A stretch of 11,897 nucleotides of DNA, taken from positions 1 through 11,897 of the forward strand of contig JALVXW010000132.1 of NCBI GenBank assembly GCA_027038155.1, given 5' to 3'. Each line of letters opens with the position of its first letter. Position 1 is the stretch's first letter. The notes under the pieces were generated by a model. That model worked only from the letters and a program-made list of their open reading frames with translations. It had not been told where the DNA came from and did not search any database. Origin of the DNA: Sulfurovum sp. GTDB lineage: Bacteria > Campylobacterota > Campylobacteria > Campylobacterales > Sulfurovaceae. Positions 1 to 6,456 of this stretch are shown here, one piece after another. A program made the translations under genes and the position numbers.

Positions 1-160
1 ATCATCATCGCATTCACGTGCTTCGCATAAAATTATCGCCGAACCTACGGGTGCGACTCAAATTTTCTGCAAACCCCATAAATACGAGCATAATACAAAT
101 CCAAAGAATCCTATTTCGAGATTTGGGAAAAAGAGGAGGAGAGATATAATTTATGGAGTA
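1..160. other. left-edge stretch with no supported gene
   Basis: No convincing gene is visible. Plus frame 2 is open from base 2 to a stop at 203-205 but has no start and runs into the end of tpx. Plus frame 1 stops at 28-30. The only minus-strand ATG frame of note (14-91) would give about 25 residues with no recognisable motif. The stretch could be spacer or the edge of something outside the window. Confidence 0.4.
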
Positions 161-186
161 TGGCAAAACCAAAAAGGGTTTTGCCA
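161..186 (-). terminator. hairpin just downstream of tpx, likely terminator
   Basis: TGGCAAAACC (161-170) and GGTTTTGCCA (177-186) form a perfect 10-bp stem with a 6-base loop. It begins five bases past the tpx stop codon, where a terminator is expected. On the minus strand no strong T run follows the stem, so it is not a textbook intrinsic terminator. It may act weakly or mainly protect the 3' end of the mRNA. Confidence 0.6.
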
Positions 187-191
187 AGAGA

Positions 192-707
192 TTAGCACGC
201 TGCTTTAGCTGCTTCGATAGCCTCTTCGTAGTTTGGCTCTTGTGTAATTTCTGGAACCACTTGTTTGTAGGTTACTTTTCCATCTTTACCAATCACAAAA
301 ATCACTCTAGCAGTTACACCAGCTAAAGGACCGTCTGCAAGAAGTACACCATACGCGTTAGCAAAATCTTTGTTTCTGAAGTCAGAACATACTTTTAGGT
401 TTTCAATACCAGCTGCTCCACACCATCTCGCTGCAGCAAATGGAAGGTCCATAGATACTGTGATGACCTCAACACCCTTGAGTGCTGCTGCTTCTGTGTT
501 AAATCTTCTAGTCTCTGCATCACACACACCAGTGTCTAGTGAAGGTACCGCAACCACAAGTTGTACTTTACCCTCTCCGCCTACTTGCTCATCTTGAAGC
601 ATTGGATCACAGTTTACTACTGTAACTACTGGTGCTGTATCACCTACGTTAATTTCTGTACCGCCAAGGTTGCATACGATGTCATTTTTAAATGTTACTG
701 TTGCCAT
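192..707 (-). CDS. tpx: thiol peroxidase (atypical 2-Cys peroxiredoxin, Tpx)
   Basis: Tpx reduces hydrogen and alkyl peroxides with thioredoxin as electron donor; family members are usually soluble and may be periplasmic or cytoplasmic. The protein is 171 aa, close to the usual length of about 165-170. The peroxidatic motif PSLDTGVC ends at Cys62, and the resolving cysteine is Cys96 in ARWCGAAG, the spacing expected for an intramolecular disulfide. The N-terminal GxxxxVGDxAP pattern and the late VIFVIGKDGKV strand also fit. There is no signal peptide, so a cytoplasmic location is inferred. Cys106 and a C-terminal Cys171 are extra cysteines. The start is ATG at 707, preceded by AAAGGATAT. The gene is apparently monocistronic, with its own promoter region upstream and a hairpin downstream. 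Confidence 0.96.
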   Translation of the reverse strand: MATVTFKNDIVCNLGGTEINVGDTAPVVTVVNCDPMLQDEQVGGEGKVQLVVAVPSLDTGVCDAETRRFNTEAAALKGVEVITVSMDLPFAAARWCGAAGIENLKVCSDFRNKDFANAYGVLLADGPLAGVTARVIFVIGKDGKVTYKQVVPEITQEPNYEEAIEAAKAAC

Positions 708-737
708 TTAATATCCTTTAAATAATTTGATACACGT

Positions 738-775
738 ATTATGACTTAATTCGGATAAATTTAGTCTTAATTAAA
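738..775 (-). promoter_or_regulatory. candidate tpx promoter with imperfect palindrome
   Basis: Reading toward tpx, a -10-like CATAAT lies at 738-743. Directly upstream is an AAATTT-centred, imperfectly symmetrical sequence (about 745-775) flanked by AATTAAG and TTAATTAA. Its position over the spacer and -35 region suits a repressor or activator site, for example a redox-responsive regulator. The regulator is unknown and the call rests only on position and partial symmetry. Confidence 0.3.
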
Positions 776-801
776 CTATTTTTCTTGATTTATATCAATT
801 T

Positions 802-1194
802 TTATCTATTTGCAATGGCCTTGACCCACTTTTCCATGGCCGCATTGGCATCTGGATTTGGTGCCTCCATGAAGCTCACTACAAAACTCTCTCCCATATC
901 TGCAATACCAAAAGAGCGTGGACGCACAGCCATAACTTCTGGCTTAGGCAAAGCCTTTCCAAAACAACAAATAAGGTTTTTAGCATCTTTGATACTATCA
1001 GATATTTCACCCACTTCTAGGCTAGATGTATGTGCATAGTGGTCAAAAACACCTATAACTACTGCTACCGGATGCTCTTCTATCTTGATTTTCAAATAAG
1101 CAATTATCTCATCTACATTACAAAAAGTTGTCTCGCTCTTATCTACTTCAATAGTAAATACTGGATATTTCTCCATAACTGTAATTTGTTTCAT
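802..1194 (-). CDS. conserved hypothetical protein, 130 aa, vicinal cysteines
   Basis: The function is not known. This is a small soluble protein without signal peptide or membrane segment, and it looks like a single compact alpha/beta domain. Visible features are DHYAHT (residues 51-56), with two histidines, and LICCFGKALPKPEVMAVRP from about residue 74, containing the adjacent Cys76 and Cys77; Cys25 is the only other cysteine. From memory it resembles a family common in Campylobacterota (possibly DUF6858), but that label is unverified. The start is ATG at 1194, after AAGGAAAA at good spacing; a second ATG at codon 7 lacks an obvious site. A TATAAA at 1214-1219 could be its -10 box. Lying between tpx and an SQR-like gene, it may have a redox or sulfur-related role, which is inference. 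Confidence 0.85.
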   Translation of the reverse strand: MKQITVMEKYPVFTIEVDKSETTFCNVDEIIAYLKIKIEEHPVAVVIGVFDHYAHTSSLEVGEISDSIKDAKNLICCFGKALPKPEVMAVRPRSFGIADMGESFVVSFMEAPNPDANAAMEKWVKAIANR

Positions 1195-1277
1195 TTGTAT
1201 TTTCCTTGTTTTATTTATATTTTATTGTTTTAGCATACACGGCTTTGCTTCACTGCGACCGTTTCAGATTTAAACCT

Positions 1278-1303
1278 ATAAACAACACACAGGTGTCGTT
1301 TAT
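1278..1303 (-). terminator. hairpin downstream of the SQR-like gene
   Basis: ATAAACAACAC (1278-1288) pairs with GTGTCGTTTAT (1293-1303) at 10 of 11 positions around a 4-base loop. It lies eight bases past the stop of the flavoprotein gene and probably ends the three-gene unit. No U-rich tail follows on the minus strand, so strength is uncertain. Confidence 0.45.
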
Positions 1304-1311
1304 TACAGTTC

Positions 1312-2481
1312 TCACATCCCTGGAATTCTTGGGATTCTTCCTAGTTTAGAGTTACGGCAGTACCAGCCCCACCCTTTTTTCATCCAGTGCCCAACCACAG
1401 GCATAGGAATCATCTTGCCACCTCTATTATCTCTATAAACGAACGCTGCACCATTGCCAGTATCCATAACACACAAGATATTTATATGCTCTTTATAACT
1501 TCTTTTAGAGTAGATTTTTTCTATCTTTGTATTGATATTATAAGCTACATTTCTCGCCATAACCTCAGCCACATGACCTTGCTTGGCTCTCCAATCTGGC
1601 CCCATAAGAGATACTGAGTCCCCTATGGCGTAGATTCCTTCAAATCCTTCTACCTCATTGTACTCATTGGTTACAACAAATCCAGCTTCACTTAGTGGCA
1701 AGCCCGACTTCATCAAGATGCTATGTCCAATACCTGCAGAGATGAACATAGTCAAATCAGACTCAACTTTAGTGCCATCTTCAAACATTATACCATCTTC
1801 TACAAATTGTGTAATCTTCACACCAACTTGCTTTTTGATATTTGTCATACCAAACATCTTATCCATCATCACAAGAGCTTTATCTCCCATCTTCTGTCCA
1901 GGCTTCTCCATAGGAGCAAAGAAAGTAAGTTCAAAGTTATCCCTAATTCCTTTTTTCTTTAAAAAGTGATGCACGTTAAAAAGCACTTCAAAGGCTGGAC
2001 CACCACGAACAGCAGAACTATCTTTAGGGTTACCACCAAAGCCCATGGCAATCTTGCCACTACCTTTAAGTGTTAATGCATCAAGCTTCTCATAAAGAGC
2101 AGTTGCCTCTTCTGGCTTACCGCAGATAGAAAGCGTATGCTCCATGCCTTTTAACTCTATCTTGTCTTGTCCAAGTGCAACCACAATATACGCAAAGTCT
2201 TCAAGCACTCTCCCACTAGAAAGTGTTACCTTTTTTTGAGATGCTTCAAACTTCTCAACGGGATCAACAATAAGCTCAAAACCATGTTTCATCGCTAACT
2301 TATCAAGAGGCACAGAGACATCTTCTCTTGTAACCTCTCCTGTTGGTATCCATATAGATGTAGGGTAAATGTAGAAGTAGTCCCTGTCACTTACCAGTGT
2401 GACATCTATCTCTTGCTCTCTTAAAAAGATAGCAACCTCAACGCCAGCAAAACCACCACCTAAAACCAATACTCTCTTCAT
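1312..2481 (-). CDS. FAD-dependent oxidoreductase, sulfide:quinone oxidoreductase-like
   Basis: This 389-aa flavoprotein belongs to the NDH-2/SQR/FCSD superfamily. The N-terminal FAD-binding GGGFAG is at residues 8-13, and the second FAD motif is EGIYAIGDS at 281-289. The RAKQGHVAEVMARN segment after it is typical of SQR-like enzymes. C337 in the LCVMDTGNG motif matches the C-terminal redox cysteine of SQR. C120 may match the first SQR cysteine, but the middle redox cysteine, expected before the GGP-type turn, is replaced by Arg or Val in AVRGGP (157-162). The C-terminus is rich in Trp, Lys and Arg (HWMKKGWGWYCRNS, from 365), as in the monotopic membrane anchor of SQRs. It likely reduces quinone at the inner membrane; the donor, sulfide or another, is unproven. 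The ATG at 2481 follows GAGG, 10 bases after the ccoG stop. Confidence 0.85.
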   Translation of the reverse strand: MKRVLVLGGGFAGVEVAIFLREQEIDVTLVSDRDYFYIYPTSIWIPTGEVTREDVSVPLDKLAMKHGFELIVDPVEKFEASQKKVTLSSGRVLEDFAYIVVALGQDKIELKGMEHTLSICGKPEEATALYEKLDALTLKGSGKIAMGFGGNPKDSSAVRGGPAFEVLFNVHHFLKKKGIRDNFELTFFAPMEKPGQKMGDKALVMMDKMFGMTNIKKQVGVKITQFVEDGIMFEDGTKVESDLTMFISAGIGHSILMKSGLPLSEAGFVVTNEYNEVEGFEGIYAIGDSVSLMGPDWRAKQGHVAEVMARNVAYNINTKIEKIYSKRSYKEHINILCVMDTGNGAAFVYRDNRGGKMIPMPVVGHWMKKGWGWYCRNSKLGRIPRIPGM

Positions 2482-2491
2482 CTTCCGCCTC

Positions 2492-3940
2492 TTATTTTTT
2501 AATTAAATCTGCTCGGGGATAAACAAATACTGCTTGTCTATCAATAACGATCTTCTCTTTATCGTCTACGGCATACGCTTTTATTTTTACAGGAATAGGT
2601 ATATCTTTACGCGTATTTTCTCCAAGTGCTTCATGTGTTTCAAATACCACTACTTTTTTCTTTTTTCTACCTGCAGGTATTTTAAATGGTTTTGTTGGTC
2701 TTTTGATCTTAATTTTATCATTACCTACAATATCAAAATAATAGGTATGATCTTTACTGTCTGTATTGGCAAACATAAAGATATAGTCATTTTGTACCAC
2801 ACCATGAGGCAATGTCTTATAGAGTCTTTGCCCTTTATTAATATCTAGTAGCATATGCTCTTTTTTGCTTCCCATCACAAACAGTGCAACAAGCACAATA
2901 GCCAATACAGTAAAGTAAGCAATTACCTTAGGTCTAAGATATTTTGTCTTACCTGCTTGAGCAATAGTCTCTTTTTCACTTGACCATCTTACAAGTGACG
3001 GTTTACCTAAAGCTCCCATAACAGTAGTACATGCATCTACGCATTCTAAACAGTTGATGCACTCAAGCTGAAGACCTTTACGAATATCAATATGCGTTGG
3101 ACATACAGTTACACAACTCTCACATGTTGTACACTCTGAGTTTGGCTCAGCGGCACGCAAATCTTTTGTTTTACTATATACTTTATGTTTGTCTGCTCCA
3201 TGCCCTTGATATATCTCTCCACCACGATGAGGATCATAGATAGCCATAATAGTATCATCATCATAAAGTACAGACTGAACACGGCTATAAGGACAGATGT
3301 AAATACAAAAATTTTCTTTGATAAATACAACATCTACTATAATAAACAGTGCAATACTGACCAACATCCCAAAAAGAACCATATGCTCACTTGGGTTTGC
3401 GGCATACCTAAAGAAATCTTCTGGAGGAACAAAGAACCAAAGAAAGTCTGCAGCTGCAATGAATGCCAAAATAGACCAAAGCAAAATGGCAACTACTTTT
3501 TTGATCTGATTTTCAGTTTTACTCATATCCGGATCTTTTTGCTTATTTTTAATACGCTTACGAAGACCAAGAAGTTTTGTCTCTATCCCGTCTCTATAAA
3601 TCACACGGAAAATCGTTTGAGGACAAGCCCATCCACACCATGCCCTACCACCTACTGCCGTTACAGCAAAAATACCTAAAAAAAGCAACATTAACAAAAA
3701 TGGCATCAAGTATAGCTCTTGCATATCAAATGCCACACCTGCTAAGTGCAACTTTTTATGATCAAAACTAAGCAAAAAGAGGTGATTGCCCCCAATAGTA
3801 ATAAATGGCATCACAAGTGCAAAAATTGTTGCAATTGCATATGCCCAATATCTCTTAATTCTGTATGGCACCCACCCTTTAAGGTACTCTTTTGCCTGAT
3901 TTTTTTTAGGTTTGTTCTCTTCGTTTACTACTGTTTGCAT
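2492..3940 (-). CDS. ccoG: cytochrome c oxidase accessory protein CcoG (FixG/RdxA family)
   Basis: CcoG is an inner-membrane iron-sulfur protein needed for maturation of cbb3-type cytochrome oxidase; it is thought to reduce copper for delivery to the binuclear centre. The protein has 482 aa. Membrane segments are visible at about 32-50, 77-97, 149-171, 187-207 and 338-357. WCGWACPQT (101-109) holds the paired C102/C106 characteristic of the family, and FCIYICP holds C212/C216. Two 4Fe-4S ferredoxin motifs follow: C270/C273/C276/C280 followed by Pro, and C294/C297/C300/C304. The C-terminal part, after the last membrane helix, is a periplasmic immunoglobulin-like FixG domain. The ATG at 3940 is preceded by AAAGGAT. 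It lies 21 bases downstream of the recombinase-like gene and 10 bases upstream of the flavoprotein, so the three form an operon. The ccoNOQP genes are not in the window. Confidence 0.96.
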   Translation of the reverse strand: MQTVVNEENKPKKNQAKEYLKGWVPYRIKRYWAYAIATIFALVMPFITIGGNHLFLLSFDHKKLHLAGVAFDMQELYLMPFLLMLLFLGIFAVTAVGGRAWCGWACPQTIFRVIYRDGIETKLLGLRKRIKNKQKDPDMSKTENQIKKVVAILLWSILAFIAAADFLWFFVPPEDFFRYAANPSEHMVLFGMLVSIALFIIVDVVFIKENFCIYICPYSRVQSVLYDDDTIMAIYDPHRGGEIYQGHGADKHKVYSKTKDLRAAEPNSECTTCESCVTVCPTHIDIRKGLQLECINCLECVDACTTVMGALGKPSLVRWSSEKETIAQAGKTKYLRPKVIAYFTVLAIVLVALFVMGSKKEHMLLDINKGQRLYKTLPHGVVQNDYIFMFANTDSKDHTYYFDIVGNDKIKIKRPTKPFKIPAGRKKKKVVVFETHEALGENTRKDIPIPVKIKAYAVDDKEKIVIDRQAVFVYPRADLIKK

Positions 3941-3961
3941 CTACAATATCCTTTCTTTATT

Positions 3962-4606
3962 TTATTGTTCAAATGGACATACCAATATAGTGTTGTCCAC
4001 ACCTGCCATCTCTTGTGCAGAGTTTACTTCCATCCAAGAGCCATCTACCAACTCTTTTATCTTTCTTGATTCAATGTAGTCTTTCAAAGAACTTCTACTA
4101 ACCTCCAACTCTCTTGCTATGGCACTTACATTTTTACCATCTCTTAAAAGAGATATAATCTGTGCCTGATACTTGTCAAACTTAGATGAAGAACGGCTTC
4201 CTTTGGGGCGTCCTATCTGGCTGGACTTCTCTTTCTGTGCCTCACGAAGATCATTAAGCAGTGGAAATATCTCTACTACCGTTGTCTCCTTATTAAGTTT
4301 AACCTTGCTGCTTGCTATAAAAAGATTAATTCTACGACTTAACATGCAAGTAATTATCTTAATAAGCTCGTCAGCACGGTCACTCAATACAGATAGTGTG
4401 TCAACAATGATGTTACTCTCCTCTTCAAGAGAGTGCATAAACTCTTCAAACTTTTTTCGCTCCTCTATGGGGTGATTCTTGCTTGAATACTCTATTACCT
4501 CTTTATCAATCTCCAACTTTTGAGTCAATGAAAATGAGAGAATATTACGTTGTTGCTCAGACATATCTCTATTATCTGGCATCTGTCTTAGATAGGCATA
4601 ATTCAT
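3962..4606 (-). CDS. serine-recombinase-derived HTH protein, catalytically degenerate, putative regulator
   Basis: This 214-aa protein keeps the plan of a small serine recombinase (resolvase/invertase): an N-terminal domain (about 1-128) and a C-terminal helix-turn-helix (about 131-180). The NYAYLRQ start corresponds to the YxRVS signature and QQRNIL (18-23) to the LQRNAL of Hin, but the catalytic serine position is Met9. The KLDRLGR active-site segment is replaced by TLSVLSDR (70-77), losing the catalytic Asp and Arg residues. The C-terminal part reads GRPKG followed by an IARELEVSRSSLKDYI helix pair, the normal Hin/resolvase DNA-binding type. Recombinase activity is therefore unlikely, and a DNA-binding regulator is inferred. 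It is first in the operon with ccoG and the SQR-like gene, so it may control these. The ATG at 4606 follows a strong AAGGAG. Confidence 0.82.
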   Translation of the reverse strand: MNYAYLRQMPDNRDMSEQQRNILSFSLTQKLEIDKEVIEYSSKNHPIEERKKFEEFMHSLEEESNIIVDTLSVLSDRADELIKIITCMLSRRINLFIASSKVKLNKETTVVEIFPLLNDLREAQKEKSSQIGRPKGSRSSSKFDKYQAQIISLLRDGKNVSAIARELEVSRSSLKDYIESRKIKELVDGSWMEVNSAQEMAGVDNTILVCPFEQ

Positions 4607-4632
4607 ATTTCTCCTTAATCATTTCAGAAAAA

Positions 4633-4638
4633 AGTATA
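4633..4638 (-). promoter_or_regulatory. -10 box candidate for the recombinase-like/ccoG operon
   Basis: TATACT reads on the minus strand, 26 bases upstream of the ATG and followed by a short leader containing AAGGAGA (4610-4616). No good -35 hexamer is seen, which is normal for housekeeping promoters in Campylobacterota. Confidence 0.45.
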
Positions 4639-4701
4639 CTCCTTTTGATGTTAAAAGTAATTTATATTTAAATTAAAATCGTCAATAATTCTCTTTTCCC
4701 G

Positions 4702-4732
4702 TCACTTATTATATATTTGCATCACTTATTAT
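4702..4732 (+). repeat. two direct repeats TCACTTATTAT, 20-bp period, upstream of moaC
   Basis: The 11-mer TCACTTATTAT occurs exactly at 4702-4712 and again at 4722-4732, a 20-base period that places both copies on nearly the same face of the helix. The second copy ends three bases before the likely moaC -10 box. The arrangement suits binding of a dimer or of two regulator molecules. The regulator is unknown. Confidence 0.5.
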
Positions 4733-4734
4733 GT

Positions 4735-4740
4735 TAAAAT
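4735..4740 (+). promoter_or_regulatory. -10 box candidate for moaC
   Basis: TAAAAT lies 23 bases upstream of the moaC TTG start, immediately after the direct repeats, and leaves a short leader with GAGGAAA. Confidence 0.4.
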
Positions 4741-4763
4741 AAATAAAAAATTGAGGAAATATC

Positions 4764-5234
4764 TTGAATTTAACTCATCTTGATGAACAAAACAAACCCA
4801 AAATGGTAGATGTAGGAGATAAAGTGCCCACAACTAGAGTTGCTACAGCTTCAGGCATTATAGCAGTAGGGCAAGCTGCATTTGATGCCGTTATTGCCAA
4901 CAATGCAAAAAAAGGTCCCGTACTCCAGACTGCCGTCATCGCAGCCATTCAGGGTGCCAAACAGACCTCAACACTTATTCCCATGTGCCATCCACTCATG
5001 CTAACATCTATAAAGACAGACATCCAAGAGCTTCCTGAGCTCCCAGGGTTCAAACTTACAGTCACTGCCAAACTTACAGGGCAAACAGGTGTAGAGATGG
5101 AAGCACTTACTGGTGTGAGTGTAGGGTTGCTTACTATCTATGATATGCTTAAAGCCATAGATAAAGGAATGATACTCAAAAATATACAACTAGAGCATAA
5201 GTCTGGAGGAGACTCTGGTGACTTCAACAGATAA
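4764..5234 (+). CDS. moaC: cyclic pyranopterin monophosphate synthase MoaC
   Basis: MoaC converts the 3',8-cyclo-dihydro-GTP made by MoaA into cyclic pyranopterin monophosphate, the first stable intermediate of molybdenum cofactor synthesis, in the cytoplasm. At 156 aa it is full length for the family. Signature parts are MVDVGDK near the N-terminus, AIQGAKQTSTLIPMCHPL (61-78) with H76, GVEMEALTGVSVGLLTIYDM (109-128), and D127 and K130 that match the catalytic Asp/Lys pair of E. coli MoaC; the C-terminal KSGGDSG is also typical. The start is TTG at 4764, chosen because GAGGAAAT stands seven bases before it and the protein then has its usual N-terminus. A DUF493 gene follows after 11 bases in the same transcript. 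Confidence 0.96.
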   Translation: MNLTHLDEQNKPKMVDVGDKVPTTRVATASGIIAVGQAAFDAVIANNAKKGPVLQTAVIAAIQGAKQTSTLIPMCHPLMLTSIKTDIQELPELPGFKLTVTAKLTGQTGVEMEALTGVSVGLLTIYDMLKAIDKGMILKNIQLEHKSGGDSGDFNR

Positions 5235-5245
5235 AAGGAGAAAAA

Positions 5246-5527
5246 ATGCAAGTTTTTGATAAAAAAACCCCCAAAAGACCAGAGATAAACTACCCTACAA
5301 CATGGGGATTTAAAATTATTGGTAGAGACAAAGAGGCACTTGAAAAGTGTATTAAACATATTATGAAAGAGACAGGAGACAAAAAACACATTTGCACACC
5401 AGGGAACCAATCTAAAACAGGAAAATTCCATGCCTACAACGCATCATGCATCGTAGATACAGAAGAGGAACGCAATAAAATCTTCAAATATTTTGAAGAC
5501 CATGACGATGTAGACATGGTACTTTAG
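5246..5527 (+). CDS. DUF493 (YbeD/HP0495-like) small protein
   Basis: This 93-aa protein of the DUF493 family is related to E. coli YbeD and Helicobacter HP0495, small ACT-like alpha/beta proteins proposed to have regulatory roles. Recognisable segments are PTTWGFKIIGRDKEAL (17-32) and the SKTGKFHAYNASCIVDTEEE part (56-75), in which GKFHAYN corresponds to the family's central strand. It is co-transcribed with moaC, 11 bases downstream, with AAGGAG before its ATG. The exact molecular function is not established for the family, and the link with molybdenum cofactor synthesis is only positional. Confidence 0.9.
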   Translation: MQVFDKKTPKRPEINYPTTWGFKIIGRDKEALEKCIKHIMKETGDKKHICTPGNQSKTGKFHAYNASCIVDTEEERNKIFKYFEDHDDVDMVL

Positions 5528-5566
5528 CTTTTCTTAATAACACCGCATAGTGTTTGCAAACAAATC
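5528..5566. other. convergent intergenic spacer with weak inverted repeats
   Basis: The two converging genes stop at 5527 and 5567. In between lie AACAC/GTGTT (5539-5543 with 5550-5554) and the 12-base palindrome TGTTTGCAAACA (5551-5562). They overlap, so only one could form at a time, and neither is followed by a T run. They could act as a weak bidirectional terminator, but this is not established. Confidence 0.3.
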
Positions 5567-6361
5567 CTATTTTAAAGATTTGTTTAGCCTCTCTTCAATT
5601 TCATTGGGAATGCTTGAAATACCCATGAACTGCCCCATAGAGAGAAGTGGATAGGAGAGTGCAATATAGTATTTTGGATGAAGTGCATACCCTTTTCCGC
5701 CTTCTATCAAGATAGTATAGGGAAGCAAAAGAGCCTTATCTGCACCAATTTTATCTACAAATTTTTCAGTTGCTTTACCTATATTTACACCAATAAGTGT
5801 AGCCCCATTTGCAAGCTTAAGCTCAAATATTTTCTTTTTTTCCTTTACTTTGGCACCCGTTTTTAATTCAATCATATCATTATAGTAAGGCATACCAATC
5901 ATAAAGTGATATCCAGATAGTTCATCGTCATCAAGCAGATCTTTTGTAGCAGTAAGCTTACCAAGTGCACTACGCAGAGCCTTCTGAACAGCAGTTGCAT
6001 CCGAAGCTTTATACTTTTTTTGCATAAAAGCGGCCAACCAGTAACTAGGGTTTGTAACCATAACTGTTTTTGCTTTGGTGTCCACCATCACTCTTTGAAT
6101 AGCCGCAAAGCCCCGTGATTTTTTACTGGCCAGTGTCATAAGCTTTTTATTGGTAACAATCAGTACTTTTTGACTATTATGCCCTGCTGGAGCATAGCTA
6201 GCAAGTACTTTAAATCCCGCTTTCTCAAGCTTGGATTTTACTGTTTTTACAGAAGCGTATGGTGCAGTATAATACGCAGAGATTTTTGTTGCTTGTGCAG
6301 AGACTGCCGTAACCACAAGAAGTGTAACAATCATAAAAATTTTAGTAGTCCAATTGAACAT
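5567..6361 (-). CDS. secreted protein with two similar halves, DUF302-like (uncertain)
   Basis: The product is unidentified: 264 aa, exported. The N-terminus MFNWTTKIFMIV followed by LLVVTAVSAQA is a clear Sec signal peptide with cleavage near Ala24, and no membrane helix follows. The mature part contains no cysteine. Two segments resemble each other: about 90-112, with TVMVTNPSYWLAAF, and about 216-237, with GYALHPKYYIALSYP. Both have two beta strands, a K/G turn, then N/H-P-x-Y-W/Y. This pattern recalls DUF302-type domains, whose ends often read as a strand then NP, so a tandem DUF302-like protein is possible but unproven. A TATAAA at 6390-6395 and AAGGAAAA before the ATG support the start at 6361. 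It is periplasmic or surface-associated by inference. Confidence 0.75.
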   Translation of the reverse strand: MFNWTTKIFMIVTLLVVTAVSAQATKISAYYTAPYASVKTVKSKLEKAGFKVLASYAPAGHNSQKVLIVTNKKLMTLASKKSRGFAAIQRVMVDTKAKTVMVTNPSYWLAAFMQKKYKASDATAVQKALRSALGKLTATKDLLDDDELSGYHFMIGMPYYNDMIELKTGAKVKEKKKIFELKLANGATLIGVNIGKATEKFVDKIGADKALLLPYTILIEGGKGYALHPKYYIALSYPLLSMGQFMGISSIPNEIEERLNKSLK

Positions 6362-6389
6362 GTTTTTTCCTTTTATTTAATGTCTAAAC

Positions 6390-6398
6390 TTTATATTA
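6390..6398 (-). promoter_or_regulatory. -10 box candidate for the secreted-protein gene
   Basis: The minus strand reads TAATATAAA here, with TATAAA about 28 bases upstream of the ATG, after the fadL terminator. This suggests that the gene is transcribed separately from fadL. Confidence 0.35.
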
Positions 6399-6425
6399 GA
6401 GGTTCCCTAAAGAAGTAAAAATACT

Positions 6426-6452
6426 TTTTCCTCCATTTTAAGAGGAGGAAAA
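6426..6452 (-). terminator. Rho-independent terminator of the FadL-type gene
   Basis: TTTTCCTCC (6426-6434) pairs perfectly with GGAGGAAAA (6444-6452) around a 9-base loop. On the minus strand the stem is followed within a few bases by ATTTTT. It starts four bases past the fadL stop codon. Confidence 0.7.
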
Positions 6453-6456
6453 TGCA

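Noticed and set aside
14..91. 25-residue minus-strand ORF at the left edge
   Set aside because: No clear ribosome binding site, no motif, and too short to support on its own.
1658..1969. 103-codon plus-strand ORF
   Set aside because: It is antisense to the SQR-like gene, has no recognisable motif, and has no credible ribosome binding site.
3185..3679. 164-codon ORF on the plus strand
   Set aside because: It lies fully antisense to ccoG, whose protein is unmistakable; the product looks like a random translation and has no domain.
3962..4606. active invertase or resolvase, i.e. a mobile or phase-variation element
   Set aside because: Key catalytic residues are missing and no inverted recombination sites or flipped segment are seen nearby.
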